Below, piece by piece: positions 7,267 to 16,311 of a stretch of DNA of 47,986 nucleotides. Within the stretch, counting starts at the first letter, position 1; every line of letters begins with the position of its first letter. The notes under the pieces were generated by a model. That model did no database searches, was not told where the DNA came from, and worked only from the letters and a program-made list of their open reading frames with translations. Source of the DNA: VRUE01 sp963730315 (GTDB lineage: Bacteria; Actinomycetota; Thermoleophilia; Solirubrobacterales; 70-9); contig CAVSRD010000017.1 of assembly GCA_963730315.1 (NCBI GenBank), forward strand, positions 1 through 47,986, read 5' to 3'. Position numbers and translations under genes: made by a program.

Positions 7267-7667
7267 GCCCCCTGCGGATCGCCCAGTCGCTGATCGACGA
7301 GATCGTCGCCCACGCGCGCGACGACATGCCCAACGAGTGCTGCGGGATGATCGGCGGCGCCGACGGGGTGGCACAAACGGTCTACCGGGCGGCCAATGCC
7401 GAGGCGAGTCCGCTGCGCTACTCGATCGACGCAAGAGAGCAGTTCCGGCTGATGAGGACGATCGAAGAGGCGGGGGAGGAGCTGGTCGGGATCTACCACT
7501 CGCACACCAAGAGCGCCGCCCACCCCTCGCAGACCGACGTCAACCTGGCCGCCTGGCCCGACGCGGTCTACCTGATCGCCTCGCTGGCCGATGCCGAGGC
7601 GCCCGACATCAAGGGCTTCTGGATCCGCGACGGGGAGATCTCCGATGCCGGGCTCCTCGTCGAGTAG
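7263..7667 (+). CDS. mec: Mec-type JAMM metalloprotease (peptidase M67)
   Basis: A 134-residue single-domain JAMM protein. The zinc motif is complete: Glu25, then His79-x-His81, Ser89 and Asp92 in 'HSHTKSAAHPSQTD'. In mycobacteria Mec hydrolyses CysO-cysteine to release cysteine, and a related protein trims the C-terminus of the carrier QbsE. With cysO nearby and ending in GGR, both activities are plausible here. Its ATG overlaps the methyltransferase stop, and its end overlaps the next gene by 23 nt. Confidence 0.92.
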   Translation: MSPLRIAQSLIDEIVAHARDDMPNECCGMIGGADGVAQTVYRAANAEASPLRYSIDAREQFRLMRTIEEAGEELVGIYHSHTKSAAHPSQTDVNLAAWPDAVYLIASLADAEAPDIKGFWIRDGEISDAGLLVE

Positions 7668-7887
7668 CGGCAAGGCTCTGATCAAGGTCGCCTACGCCCA
7701 GAACCAGGCGGAGGCGGAGATGATCCAGGGGCTGCTCTCCGAGCACGGCATCCCCAGCATGCTGAAGCGCGCCGCCGGCTTCGACGTTCCTGACTTCCTC
7801 GCCGCCGGCCCCCGCCAGATCCTCGTGGCCGAGGAGACCGCCGCGCGGGCCCGCGAGGTGCTCGAGGGAACCCCTGGGTCGTCTTAG
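7645..7887 (+). CDS. DUF2007-type small protein
   Basis: An 80-residue protein starting at ATG 7645, with GGGGAGA about 6 nt upstream inside mec. After a short serine-rich start it has the DUF2007 pattern: 'IKVAYAQNQAEAEMIQGLLSEHGIPSMLKR' split over strand and helix, then 'ILVAEETAARAREVL'. The fold resembles the PII/ACT-like group, and the biochemical role is unknown. It is the last gene of the cysM operon and overlaps mec, so it may modulate that pathway, which is inference. Confidence 0.75.
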   Translation: MPGSSSSSGKALIKVAYAQNQAEAEMIQGLLSEHGIPSMLKRAAGFDVPDFLAAGPRQILVAEETAARAREVLEGTPGSS

Positions 7888-7924
7888 CCGGTCTGGACCC
7901 GCCTACGTGTGATCCCTCAGGGGG

Positions 7925-8680
7925 CTATTCGACACCCGGCCGCGTGATCGCCCTCAGGTAGCCGCGCCAGGCGTCCTCGATCTCAGCGAGGCGGGCCTCG
8001 AAGGCGGCTTCGAGGGTGGGGGTCGCCCCGCCGGGGAGCAGTCTCAGGGCGAGGCGCTCGCAGGCGTCCGGGCCGCGTTCGGCCTCCAGCAGGTCGAAGA
8101 TCGTGCCGCCGAGGATCACCGCGTCGCGGCGCGACGGGGGGAAGGAGGGCCGGGCGCTCTCGCGCAGGCGGCGGATAACCGCGGCGCGGTAGAGGCCAAC
8201 CTGGCGGGAGAAGTACTGGGCGGCGCCCTCGACCAGCCAGGCCCAGCCGAGGTAGCGGGCGAAGCGGCGGGGCGTCCAGGAGGGCGGGAGGTCGGGATTG
8301 TTGGCGGCGACCACGAGCTGGGCGTAGAGGCGCTCGGCCGTGCCCCGCAGCGCCTCGCGCGAGTCCGCGCCGGCGGCGCGCCGCTCCATGTGCGGATCGT
8401 TGAGCACATGCAGCTCGGTCGCCATCGCCCAGCCCGCCAGGTAGCGGCGGCCGGCCGCCGCCGCCGACCAGCGGGCCGCGGGCAGGAACGGATGGGCCAT
8501 CGACAGCAGGGCGGGATTGGTGTGGACGACCACAGTGACCTCGCCCGGGACGGTCTCGAAGCGGTCCTCGAGCCGCAGCCGCAGTTCCTCCATCCGGTCC
8601 AGGATCCGCTCCGCGAAGGCCGCGTCGCCGCTGTCGTGGCGGGCGGTGAAGCTGAGCGAATGGGTCTCGACCCAAGGAAT
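7925..8680 (-). CDS. Uncharacterised gluzincin-like protein without a zinc motif (possible ATT start)
   Basis: ATG 8593 would give 222 residues, but the open frame continues upstream as good coding sequence ('WVETHSLSFTARHD') to ATT 8680, without ATG, GTG or TTG. A TAGGCT box (8687-8692, minus strand) sits 6 nt before that ATT, matching other leaderless starts here. The segment 'WLVEGAAQYFSRQ' resembles the glutamate helix of gluzincin peptidases, but no HExxH is present, so it is probably not an active peptidase. It lies just downstream of the DUF1802 gene. The function is unknown, and the start could also be a base error for ATG. Confidence 0.6.
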   Translation of the reverse strand: MPWVETHSLSFTARHDSGDAAFAERILDRMEELRLRLEDRFETVPGEVTVVVHTNPALLSMAHPFLPAARWSAAAAGRRYLAGWAMATELHVLNDPHMERRAAGADSREALRGTAERLYAQLVVAANNPDLPPSWTPRRFARYLGWAWLVEGAAQYFSRQVGLYRAAVIRRLRESARPSFPPSRRDAVILGGTIFDLLEAERGPDACERLALRLLPGGATPTLEAAFEARLAEIEDAWRGYLRAITRPGVE

Positions 8681-8688
8681 GGGTCGAG
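8666..8688 (-). other. 9-bp hairpin at the 5' end of the gluzincin-like gene
   Basis: CTCGACCCA and TGGGTCGAG form a perfect 9-bp stem with a 5-nt loop. It spans the proposed ATT start and lies between the DUF1802 stop (8701) and the next gene. It could terminate the first transcript or cover the initiation region of the second. Confidence 0.4.
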
Positions 8689-8700
8689 CCTACAACGGCC

Positions 8701-9330
8701 TTAGACGAGAACCGGGTCGGATGCCGTGCACACCGAATGGATCTCCTGGCGGGCGCGGTCGAACTCCTCGTCGGCCATCACCGGGGTGCCCTCGAAGGGC
8801 AGATCGCGGTCGATCTCGACCCAGGAGCGGCAGCCGTGGTACTCCTCGCGGACCCGGACCGTGACCGGGCGGGGGATGCGGTGAACCCGCAGCAGCAGGA
8901 TGTGCAGCGGGTGGCGCCGCTTCCAGTTGAGGCGCTTCTCGGCGTAGTCGGGCGTCCAGACGTAGAAGGGGGAGAGTTCGTCGACGATGCGCGGGTTGGT
9001 GATCGTCAGGTGGTCGGTCACCTCGGCCCAGCAGCGCAGCCGCACGCGCTCGGGCTGCGGGATGCCGCCGTCCTGGATCAGCGCGCCGGGCGGCGGATCC
9101 TCGTCCGGCCAGACGCCCTCCTCGAGGGCGCGGCCCAGCTCCGGGTGGTGGGACTCTCGAACCAGGTTGTTGCGCTGGTGGTCGAAGGTCGGGTAGAGGA
9201 AGAACCGCTCGTGCTCCAGCTCGAAGTGCTTGTTCTCCTCGCGGATCCCGCCCTTGCGCAGGGTGAGGAGCTGCTCGCCCTCGGCGAGGGCGCGCACCGT
9301 TACTGCCCATTCCTTTAATGCGATCGGCAT
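8701..9330 (-). CDS. DUF1802 family protein
   Basis: A 209-residue protein with the family start 'IALKEWAVTVRALAEGEQLLTLRKGGIRE' split into two strands, followed by 'FFLYPTFDHQ' and, near the end, 'EEYHGCRSWVEI'. Members are found in actinobacteria and cyanobacteria; no activity is established. The upstream 136 nt (9331-9466) contain a 7-bp hairpin (CAGGGTC/GACCCTG, 9372-9396) that may end the hyuB transcript. Confidence 0.85.
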   Translation of the reverse strand: MPIALKEWAVTVRALAEGEQLLTLRKGGIREENKHFELEHERFFLYPTFDHQRNNLVRESHHPELGRALEEGVWPDEDPPPGALIQDGGIPQPERVRLRCWAEVTDHLTITNPRIVDELSPFYVWTPDYAEKRLNWKRRHPLHILLLRVHRIPRPVTVRVREEYHGCRSWVEIDRDLPFEGTPVMADEEFDRARQEIHSVCTASDPVLV

Positions 9331-9466
9331 CTGAAAGCTCTACCTGAGAAGGTCGATAAGTCTCTGACTGGCAGGGTCTCGGCGCTACGGACCCTGTCCA
9401 GGCGGGCCCCCGCTCAAGGCAAGGCATTCTAGACGAGGGCGGCCAAATCGCCAAATCGCGATTCCC

Positions 9467-10971
9467 TCAGCCGCTGCCGCCGCCCCCCGGCGTCTCGATC
9501 CTGAGGACGTCCCCGGGCGCCAGGTTCCCCTCTGCCTTGCCGGGCAGCGGCACGCCGTTGAGCAGGTCCCTGCCGGACTCCCCGTCGCCGCCTCCCTCGC
9601 GACCGCGTGGGCGATGGCGCCGCCGCTCGCCGATCAGCGTGTAGCGCATCGGCGCCAGCGCCTCGACCTCGCGGACGATCCCGTCGCCGCCGGGACGGCG
9701 GCCCGCGCCGCCGCTGCCGCGCCGCAGCGCCAGCCTGCGGACTCGCAGCGGGAACTCGGTCTCCAGCGCCTCGATCGGCGTGTTGAGCGTGTTCGACATC
9801 GCCACGTGGATCGCGCTCGGCCCCGCCGCATCCGGACAGGCGCCCTGGCCGCCGCCCAGCGTCTCGTAGTAGGTGAAGTCCTCGCCCGCCAGCGTCAGGT
9901 TGTTCATCGTCCCCTGGCCCTGGGCGGGCACTGGCCTAGCGCCGGCCAGGGCGGCGATCACCAGGTCGGCGACGCGGCTCGAGGTCTCGACGTTGCCGGC
10001 CGCGACGGCCGCCGGGTAGCGGGCGTTGAGCAGGCAGCCCTCGGGGGCGCGCACCTCGATCGGCCGGTAGGCGCCGGCCGAGGGCGGTGCGTCGGGGTCG
10101 GTGAGGACGCGCACCGCGAAGAACGCCGCCGACTTGGTCACCGAGAGGGGGCAGTTGAGGTTGCCGTCGATCTGCGGGGAGCTGCCGGAGAAGTCGAGGA
10201 CGAGGCGGTCGGCATCGATCTTCGCCTCGACCCGCAGCACGACGTCGCGTGGCGCCCCGTTGGCGTCGTCCTCGAGCACGTCCTCGGCGGCGAAGACGCC
10301 GTCGGGGAGCGCCCCGAGGGCGGCCCGGGTGCGGCGCTCGGCGTAGGCGAGGATCTCCTCCATTCCGGCGCCAAGCGTCTCCAGCCCGTGGCGCTCCGCC
10401 AGCTCGGCGAGGCGCCGCTCGCCGATCCGGTTGGCGGCGGCCTGGGCGCGGAGGTCGGCGAGGCGCTGCTGCGGCGCGCGCATCCGGGCGGCCAGCCGCT
10501 CCAGCTCCGCCGCGCCGGCTCGGGTGGGCGGGATCACCACGCCCTCTTCATCGAGCGTCCGCGAGCGGGCCGGCATCCCGGCGGGCTGGGTCCGCCGACG
10601 TCCGCATGGTGGGCGCGGCTGGCGGCGAAGCCGAGCATCGCGCCTCCGACGAAGACCGGGGAGACGAGCGTCACGTCGGGCAGGTGGGTGCCGCCGCGGT
10701 AGGGGTCGTTGAGGATCCAGGCCTGGCCGGGGCGGTGCTCCTCGTCCAGCACCGCGGCGACCGCGTCGGGCATCGAGCCGAGGTGGACCGGGATGTGCTC
10801 TGCCTGCATGACCAGCTCGCCGCGGGCGTCGAAGAGCGCGGTCGAGCAGTCGTGGCGCTCCTTGATGTTCGCCGAGTAGGCGGAGCGGATCAGCGCCGCG
10901 CCCATCTCGTCGCAGGCGGCACGCAGGCCGCCGATCATCACCTGCAGGGTGACCGGGTCGAGCCCGTTCAC
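9467..10971 (-). CDS. hyuB: Hydantoinase B / 5-oxoprolinase B-type subunit (one frame change)
   Basis: This is the beta subunit of ATP-dependent N-methylhydantoinase/oxoprolinase-type enzymes. GTG 10971 overlaps the hyuA stop (GTGA). The N-terminal part holds 'FDARGELVMQAEHIPVHLGSM' split over a loop and 'NDPYRGGTHLPD'; the rest has 'FSGSSPQIDGNLNCP' and the C-terminal glycine-rich 'PGGGG'. Near 10580 the frame changes by a missing base, in 'SPAGMPA'. With that restored it is about 501 residues, a usual length. It pairs with hyuA for ring opening of hydantoin or oxoproline substrates. The exact substrate is unknown. Confidence 0.85.
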
Positions 10972-12951
10972 TTCGCCACCTCCGCGCCGATCGTGCCGGT
11001 GTCGTCGACCTCGGTGCTCCAGCCCGGCGGGACGACGAAGGTCGCCTCGGGCAGCTCGAAGATCGCGGGCCCCTCGGCGCTCGAAGCCGGCGGGCGGCTC
11101 GCCGCGCAGCACCGGCGTCTCGGTCCACCGGCCGTCGAACCGGACCTCGCGGGCGAGCGCCTCGAGCCGGCCCGCAGGCGCCGCTGCCGGCCGCGGCCGC
11201 GGGCCCGGGGGCGACCATCGCCAGGCGGATGTGGACCAGGACGACCTCGCCGTCGGGGTCGCGGTGGCCGTAGCGCTCTTCGTGCAGCCGCTCGAAGCGC
11301 GCCGCCAGCGCGACCGGATCGGGGCTCGGTCGAACCGGGCACCGGCAGCTCGAAGGCCTGGCCGGCATAGCGCATCTCGTAGACGACCTCGGGCTCGGCG
11401 TCGGTCAGCCCGCCGTCGAGCCGTGCGGTCAGCTCGTCGACCTCCGCGGCGATCCGCTCCGCCGTCAGCTCGCGCGCCGCTCAGCATCACCGTGCGGGTC
11501 GTGTCGCGGCGGCGGTCCGACGCGCAGAGGCCGAGCGCCGAGAGGACGCCGCCCGCCCGTGGGCAGAGGATGCGGTCGATGCCCAGCTGGGTGGCGAGCG
11601 CCGCAGCGTGCATCGGGCCGGCGCCGCCGAAGGGGAGCAGGGCGAAGCGGCGCGGGTCGACCCCGCGCTCGACCGTGACCACGCGCAGCGCCCGCACCAT
11701 CTCCTGGTTCGCGACCCGGACGATTCCCTCGGCGACCTGCAGCTCGTCGAGACCGAGCGAGTCGGCGAGGCCGCCGACCGCCGCGCGGGCGGCTTCTGGA
11801 TCGAGCGCGACGCCGCCGGCCAGGGTCGAGTCGGGGGCGAGGCGGCCGAGCAGCAGGTTGGCGTCGGTGACCGTGGGCTCGGTGCCGCCCCGCCGGTAGC
11901 AGGCGGGCCCCGGCTCGGCGCCGGCCGAGCGCGGCCCGACCCGCAGAGCCCCGCCGGGGTCGCGCCAGCCGATCGAGCCGCCGCCGGCGCCGACCGTGTG
12001 CACGTCGACCATCGGCAGCTGGATCACGCGGCCGCCGATCTGCCGCGAGTCGGTCCGCCGCACCTCGCCGTCTTCGACCACGCAGACGTCGCACGAGGTG
12101 CCGCCCATGTCGAGCCCAAGCGCATTGCCGTCGCCACAGGCCCGGGCCAGCAGCGAGGCGCCGACCGCGCCGCCCGCCGGCCCGGAGAGGACGCTCCAGG
12201 CACCCGCCCGGGCCGCCTCGGCGGCGCTGGCGACGCCGCCGGAGGACTGCATCACGACCGGCTGCGGCAGCCCCGCCGCCCCGGCCGCCCCGCCGAGCCG
12301 CTCCAGGTAGCGGTCGAGCAGCGGGGAGAGGTAGGCGTCGATCGTCGTCGTCGAGCAGCGCTCGTACTCGCGGAAGCTGGGCAGGACCTCGTGCGAGGCG
12401 GAGACGTGGACGCCGGGCAGCTCGCGGCGCAGGCGCTCCGCGACCGCTCGCTCGTGGGACGGGTCGAGATAGGAGAAGAGCAGGCAGATCGCCACCGACT
12501 CGGCCCCGCACTCACGCACCGCAGCGGCGAGCCGCGGCGGCTCGGCGGGGTCGAGCGCCTCGATCGCTCCCTCCGGCCCGACCCGCTCGGCCGCCTCGAA
12601 GCGCAGCTCGGGCGCCACCAGCGGCGCCGGCTTCGCCGCGCAGAGCCGGTACAGCTCGGGGCGGTCCTGGCGGCCGATCTCGAGCAGGTCGGCGAAGCCG
12701 CGCGTGGCGATCAGCGCCGTCCGGGCGCCGCGCTCCTCGAGCAGCGCGTTGGTCCCCACGGTCATCCCATGGGCGAACGACTCCACCTCGGCGGCCTCGG
12801 CGCCGGCGCGGTGCAGAACCTCTTCGACCGCCCCGATCACCGCCACCGACTGGTCCTCTGGCGTGGTCGGCAGCTTCGCCGTGTGCACCGTCTCGCCGTC
12901 GAAGAGGACGGCGTCGGTGAAGGTCCCGCCTACGTCGACTCCGAGCAGCAT
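10968..12951 (-). CDS. hyuA: Hydantoinase A / 5-oxoprolinase A-type subunit (four frame changes)
   Basis: ATG 12951 opens 'MLLGVDVGGTFTDAVLFDG', the actin-like phosphate loop of the family, and 'GLDMGGTSCDVCVVEDG' is the second phosphate motif. The first 490 residues read cleanly. Between about 11480 and 11085 the frame changes four times, each by one extra base, before the end 'DDTGTIGAEVAK'. Removing four bases leaves 660 codons, the normal size. A TAGCGT box 7 nt before the ATG suggests leaderless initiation. Together with hyuB it forms an ATP-dependent lactam hydrolase. Four indels in 400 bases mean either local sequence error or recent decay. Confidence 0.85.
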
Positions 12952-12974
12952 CGCCCCGACGCTAGCGGCTGAGC

Positions 12975-14420
12975 TCAGCGCCAGCGCTCGCGGCGGGTCT
13001 CGCCGTTCGGGCCGAGGACGATGTGGACGCCGTCGAGGTCGGGGTCGATCGCGGGATGGTCGGCGCGCAGGTGGCCGCCGCGCGACTCGGACCGCTCCAG
13101 GGCGGCGGCGGCGGTCGCTGCGGCCAGCGAGTAGGGGTCGTTGCACAGCTCGCGCAGCTGCTCGGGCCGGCGCAGCGGGCCGGCGAGGCGCCAGACCGCA
13201 TCGCGGGTCGCTTCGGTCGGCGGCTTGAAGCGCCACTCGGGCGGCGCCGGCGGTGCGTTGCGGCGCGCTCCCCGAGCGTCGCGCGGGCGGCGCGGCTGCC
13301 GAAGACGAAGCACTCGCTGAGCGAGTTGGAGGCGAGCCGGTTGGCGCCGTGCAGCCCCGTGCAGGAGCACTCGCCGACGGCATAGAGGCCGCGCAGCGAG
13401 GAGCGGCCCTCGAGGTCGACCGCGATGCCTCCCATCGTGTAGTGGGCGGCGGGGGCGACGGGGACCGGCTCGGCGCGGGGGTCGAGCCCCGCCTCCTCGA
13501 GCGACTCGAAGACGCTGGGGAAGCGGTCGGCGTCGACACTGCGAAGGTCGAGTCGCACGGCGGCCGTCGCCGTTCGCCTCGATCCGGTCGAGGATCGCCG
13601 CGGTGACCGCGTCGCGCGGCGCCAGCTCGTCGGTGAAGCGGCGGCCGGAGGCGTCGAGCAGGACGGCGTCCTCGCCGCGCACCGCCTCGGTGATCAGCAG
13701 GCCGTCGAAGCGGGTTCCGGGGAGGGCGAGCGCGGTCGGGTGGAACTGGCAGAACTCGAGGTCGGCGAGGTCGGCGCCCGCGGCGGCCGCGAGGACCGGT
13801 CCGGCGCCGATCGCGCCCCAGGGATTGGTCGTGCGCCGCCATAGCGCTGCGGCGCCGCCGGTCGCGACGACGGTCGCCGCCGCGCCGATCGCGCCGGCTT
13901 CGGTGAGCAGTCCGTGGCAGCGTTCGCCGTCGCTCCACAGCGCCACCGCCGATGTCCGCTCGCGAACCGCGATCCGCGGCTCGGCGGCGACCATCGCCGC
14001 CAGCTTCGCGGTGATCTCGCGTCCGGTCTGGCTGCCGCCTGCGTGGACTATGCGGCGCCGCGTGTGGCCGCCCTCCAGGCCCAGCGCCAGCTCGCCGTCC
14101 GCGTCGAGGTCGAAGGCGACGCCCCGCTCGCGCAGCTCCCGCACCGCGGCCGGCGCCTCCTCGACGAGTGCCTGCACCGCGGAGGGCCGGCAGAGCCCGC
14201 GGCCGGCCGCGATCGTGTCGGCGGCGTGCCGCTCCGGCGAGTCGCCCGGCTCGAGCGCCGCCGCGAGGCCGCCCTGGGCCCAGAAGCTGGCGCTCTGGGA
14301 GAGCGGCGTGCGGGAGATGACGCAGACCGCGGCGCCCTGCTCGGCGGCACGCAGCGCCGTCCACAGCCCAGCTGCTCCGCCGCCGACCACGGCGACGTCG
14401 AACTCGGGCGCTGCGGCTAT
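12975..14420 (-). CDS. nadB: L-aspartate oxidase (two frame changes)
   Basis: An FAD enzyme that oxidises L-aspartate to iminoaspartate in NAD synthesis. The Rossmann motif 'VAVVGGGAAGLWTALRAAEQG' (split by the glycine loop), 'SASFWAQGGLAAAL', 'CQFHPTALALPGTRFDGLLITEAVRGE' in parts, and 'GLHGANRLASNSLSE' are typical. The frame changes near 13560 (extra base) and 13260 (missing base). No ATG, GTG or TTG occurs between the previous gene's end and the Rossmann strand, so the start is uncertain; 14420 is the upstream limit I use. nadA and nadC are not in the window. Confidence 0.85.
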   Translation of the reverse strand: MAAAPEFDVAVVGGGAAGLWTALRAAEQGAAVCVISRTPLSQSASFWAQGGLAAALEPGDSPERHAADTIAAGRGLCRPSAVQALVEEAPAAVRELRERGVAFDLDADGELALGLEGGHTRRRIVHAGGSQTGREITAKLAAMVAAEPRIAVRERTSAVALWSDGERCHGLLTEAGAIGAAATVVATGGAAALWRRTTNPWGAIGAGPVLAAAAGADLADLEFCQFHPTALALPGTRFDGLLITEAVRGEDAVLLDASGRRFTDELAPRDAVTAAILDRIEANGDGRRATRPSQCRRRPLPQRLRVARGGGARPPRRAGPRRPRRPLHDGRHRGRPRGPLLAARPLCRRRVLLHGAARRQPARLQLAQRVLRLRQPRRPRDARGARRNAPPAPPEWRFKPPTEATRDAVWRLAGPLRRPEQLRELCNDPYSLAAATAAAALERSESRGGHLRADHPAIDPDLDGVHIVLGPNGETRRERWR

Positions 14421-14861
14421 CGCCGTTCCGCCTCTCGCCTGATCGCCTCGATCTGACCGCGCAGCCAGGCGGCGGCCGATTCGCGGGCCCGCGGTCTCGT
14501 TGCCGGGGTCGGCGGGCTCCTCTGTCGCGGCGGCGCGCCGCTCGGCCTCCTCGACCCGCATCTCGGCCGCTTCGGCCTGCTTCTCGATCTCGGCGAGTCG
14601 GCTCTCGGCGGCGGCGATCGCCCGATCCCGGGCCTGGCGCTCGCGCGCCAGCTCCTCGGCGTGGCCGCGGCGCAGCTGCTCCAGCTCTGCGGCGGCGCGC
14701 TGTCGCTGCTTCTCGAGGTCCGCTTCGAGCGCCTGGATCTCGGCGCCGGCGCGCTCCTCCGCGGCGCCTGCCGCGTCGGCCGCCTCGCGCAAGCGCCGTT
14801 CCGCCGCCTCCACCTGCGCGCCGAGGTTCTCGCCGCCGGGATCGCCGCTTGCCTCGCTCAT
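14417..14861 (-). CDS. Small coiled-coil protein (one frame change)
   Basis: From ATG 14861 about 120 residues are almost pure charged helix rich in Ala, Glu and Arg ('EALEADLEKQRQRAAAELEQ'-like heptads), a long coiled coil with no signal or membrane segment. One extra G near 14490 shifts the frame; corrected, it ends 'WLRGQIEAIRREAERR' at the stop 14417-14419. It starts 13 nt after the glycosyltransferase stop and abuts nadB, so the three share an operon. I do not recognise a named family, and a structural or scaffold role is a guess. Confidence 0.6.
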
Positions 14862-14873
14862 CGGAGCCTCAAT

Positions 14874-15816
14874 CTATCTCGCCGTCGCGAGGACGTCGCG
14901 GTATGCCTCGATCGTCCGTTCCGCCATCCGCGCGGCCGAGAGCGCGGCAGCCCGCGCGGTTCCCTCGACCCGCGGGTCGGGCGCTTCCAGGTGGGGACGG
15001 ACCGCGCCGCCCAGGCCGCCGCGTCGAAGGGGGCGCAGAGGGCTCCCGCGACCCCCGCCAGCGCCCAGGGTGCGATTCCCACCGGGGTCGAGAGGACCGG
15101 CACATCGCAGGCCAGCGCCTCGACGCAGGCGAGGCCGAAGCCCTCGCGGTCGGAGGTGACCAGGACGGCGTCGGCGGCGTTGACCCAGAGCGGCATCCGG
15201 TCGGGGTCGATGGCGCCGCCGGTGAGCAGCTCGGCACCGTTCGCCGCGGCGAGCTCGCGCGCCCGGTCGACGCGCTTCTCGGGCCGTTCCGGGTCGGCCG
15301 GGAAGAGCAGGTAACGGCCCTGCGGGTCGAGGCTCAGCTCGCGCCGCGCTGCGCCGCGCGGGATCGGCCGGAAGCGACCGAGGTCGGGGCCGCAGGGAAG
15401 CACCGCCGAGCCCGGCAGCGGCGGCAGCCCCGGCCTGCCGTCCTCGGGCCAGAAGAGCGAGCGCGAGACGGCGGCGACCAGGTCGACCCGCCGGGCGAGG
15501 CGGCGGGAGAGCGGGCCGACGACCCGGTGCCGCACGTCGGTGCCGTGAAAGCTGACGACCAGGGGCCGCGCTCCGGCCAGCTGCGCGCACCAGGCGGTCA
15601 GCCCGTAGTGGGCATGGACGAGATCGAAGCGCTCGCGGCCCAGCAGGCGGCGCAGCCGCCGGTCGCGGGGAGGTAGTGGCGCGAGCCAGGTGGGAAGCCG
15701 AACAGCTCGACCTCGACCCCGCGGCGGCGGATCTGTTCGACCTGGTCGCGCACCCAGCGACCTCGCTGGGGGGCGGCGTCGTCGGGCAGGAAGTTGGTGA
15801 CGACCAGCACCCGCAT
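14874..15816 (-). CDS. GT4-type glycosyltransferase (two frame changes)
   Basis: ATG 15816 gives 'MRVLVVTNFLPDDAAPQRGRW', the GT-B N-terminal strand and loop. The middle has 'FDLVHAHYG' and 'VSFHGTDVRH'; the C-terminal nucleotide-sugar site is 'VLVTSDREGFGLACVEALA' followed by 'DVPVLSTPVG'. A base is missing near 15690 (CCCC read as CCC) and another near 15005. Restored length is about 314 residues, slightly short for the family. A TACGCT box lies 8 nt before the ATG. The acceptor is unknown. Confidence 0.8.
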
Positions 15817-15967
15817 CGGCGCTGAGCGTATCCGGCCCCGCTCTCGGCCGGCCGTGGGCTGCCGTTTTGACCGCTGATTTCCGACCCCGGGGAGCTGGCA
15901 CATGCGCGTCTTGTTCGGTATGCCGACGGCCCCAGCATCGACGGCCAACCGATGAAGGGAGGAATGG

Positions 15968-16216
15968 ATGTTCTACGTGCTGCTGGGCTACGCGCACGCG
16001 GCGATCGTGCGCAGGAGCGAGGCGATTCGGGCCCTCGCGGAGCGCGAGAGGGGCCAGGGGACGGTCGAGTACGTCGGCCTGATCCTGCTCGTCTCGCTGC
16101 TGATGGTCGGGATGGTGGCGGCGATGAAGGGGTTCAACGGCAAGCAGGGCACGGCGCTGGCCGGCCTGATCGTCGACAAGATCAAGGAGGCGGTCGACAA
16201 GGTGGCGTTCAAGTAG
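15968..16216 (+). CDS. Flp-type (type IVb) pilin-like protein
   Basis: An 82-residue protein with a 28-residue positively charged leader, the prepilin motif G-Q-G-T-V-E-Y (glutamate at +5 after the presumed cleavage Gly) and one hydrophobic helix 'GLILLVSLLMVGMVAAM'. This is the pattern of Flp/TadE-like minor pilins cut by a prepilin peptidase. A strong GGGAGG site precedes the ATG. No Tad secretion genes are nearby, so it is an orphan here. The upstream 150 nt (15817-15967) show no other gene. Confidence 0.75.
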   Translation: MFYVLLGYAHAAIVRRSEAIRALAERERGQGTVEYVGLILLVSLLMVGMVAAMKGFNGKQGTALAGLIVDKIKEAVDKVAFK

Positions 16217-16311
16217 GGCGGGCGGGAGGGGCGGCATCGCGGCGCGGGCCGCCCCTCGCGGCGCCGCGCGTGACAGACTCGCGGCGATGGGCCGCGGAGC
16301 GGAAGACCCTG

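Noticed and set aside
10968..12951. hyuA as a true pseudogene
   Set aside because: All four changes are one-base insertions in a short stretch while codons stay conserved, the same pattern as in essential genes of the window; error is more likely than decay.
10534..14364. Apparent 1276-residue minus-strand protein
   Set aside because: It is an accidental join of nadB, hyuA and hyuB fragments through out-of-frame stretches rich in Arg, Ala and Gly; each gene has its own start and stop.
12975..14861. Apparent fusion of the coiled-coil protein to L-aspartate oxidase
   Set aside because: The joining segment reads as nonsense; removing one G restores a natural C-terminus and stop for the coiled-coil protein.
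15688..15700. An extra base at a codon junction in the minus-strand glycosyltransferase
   Set aside because: Frame arithmetic shows a missing base instead, most simply CCCC read as CCC.
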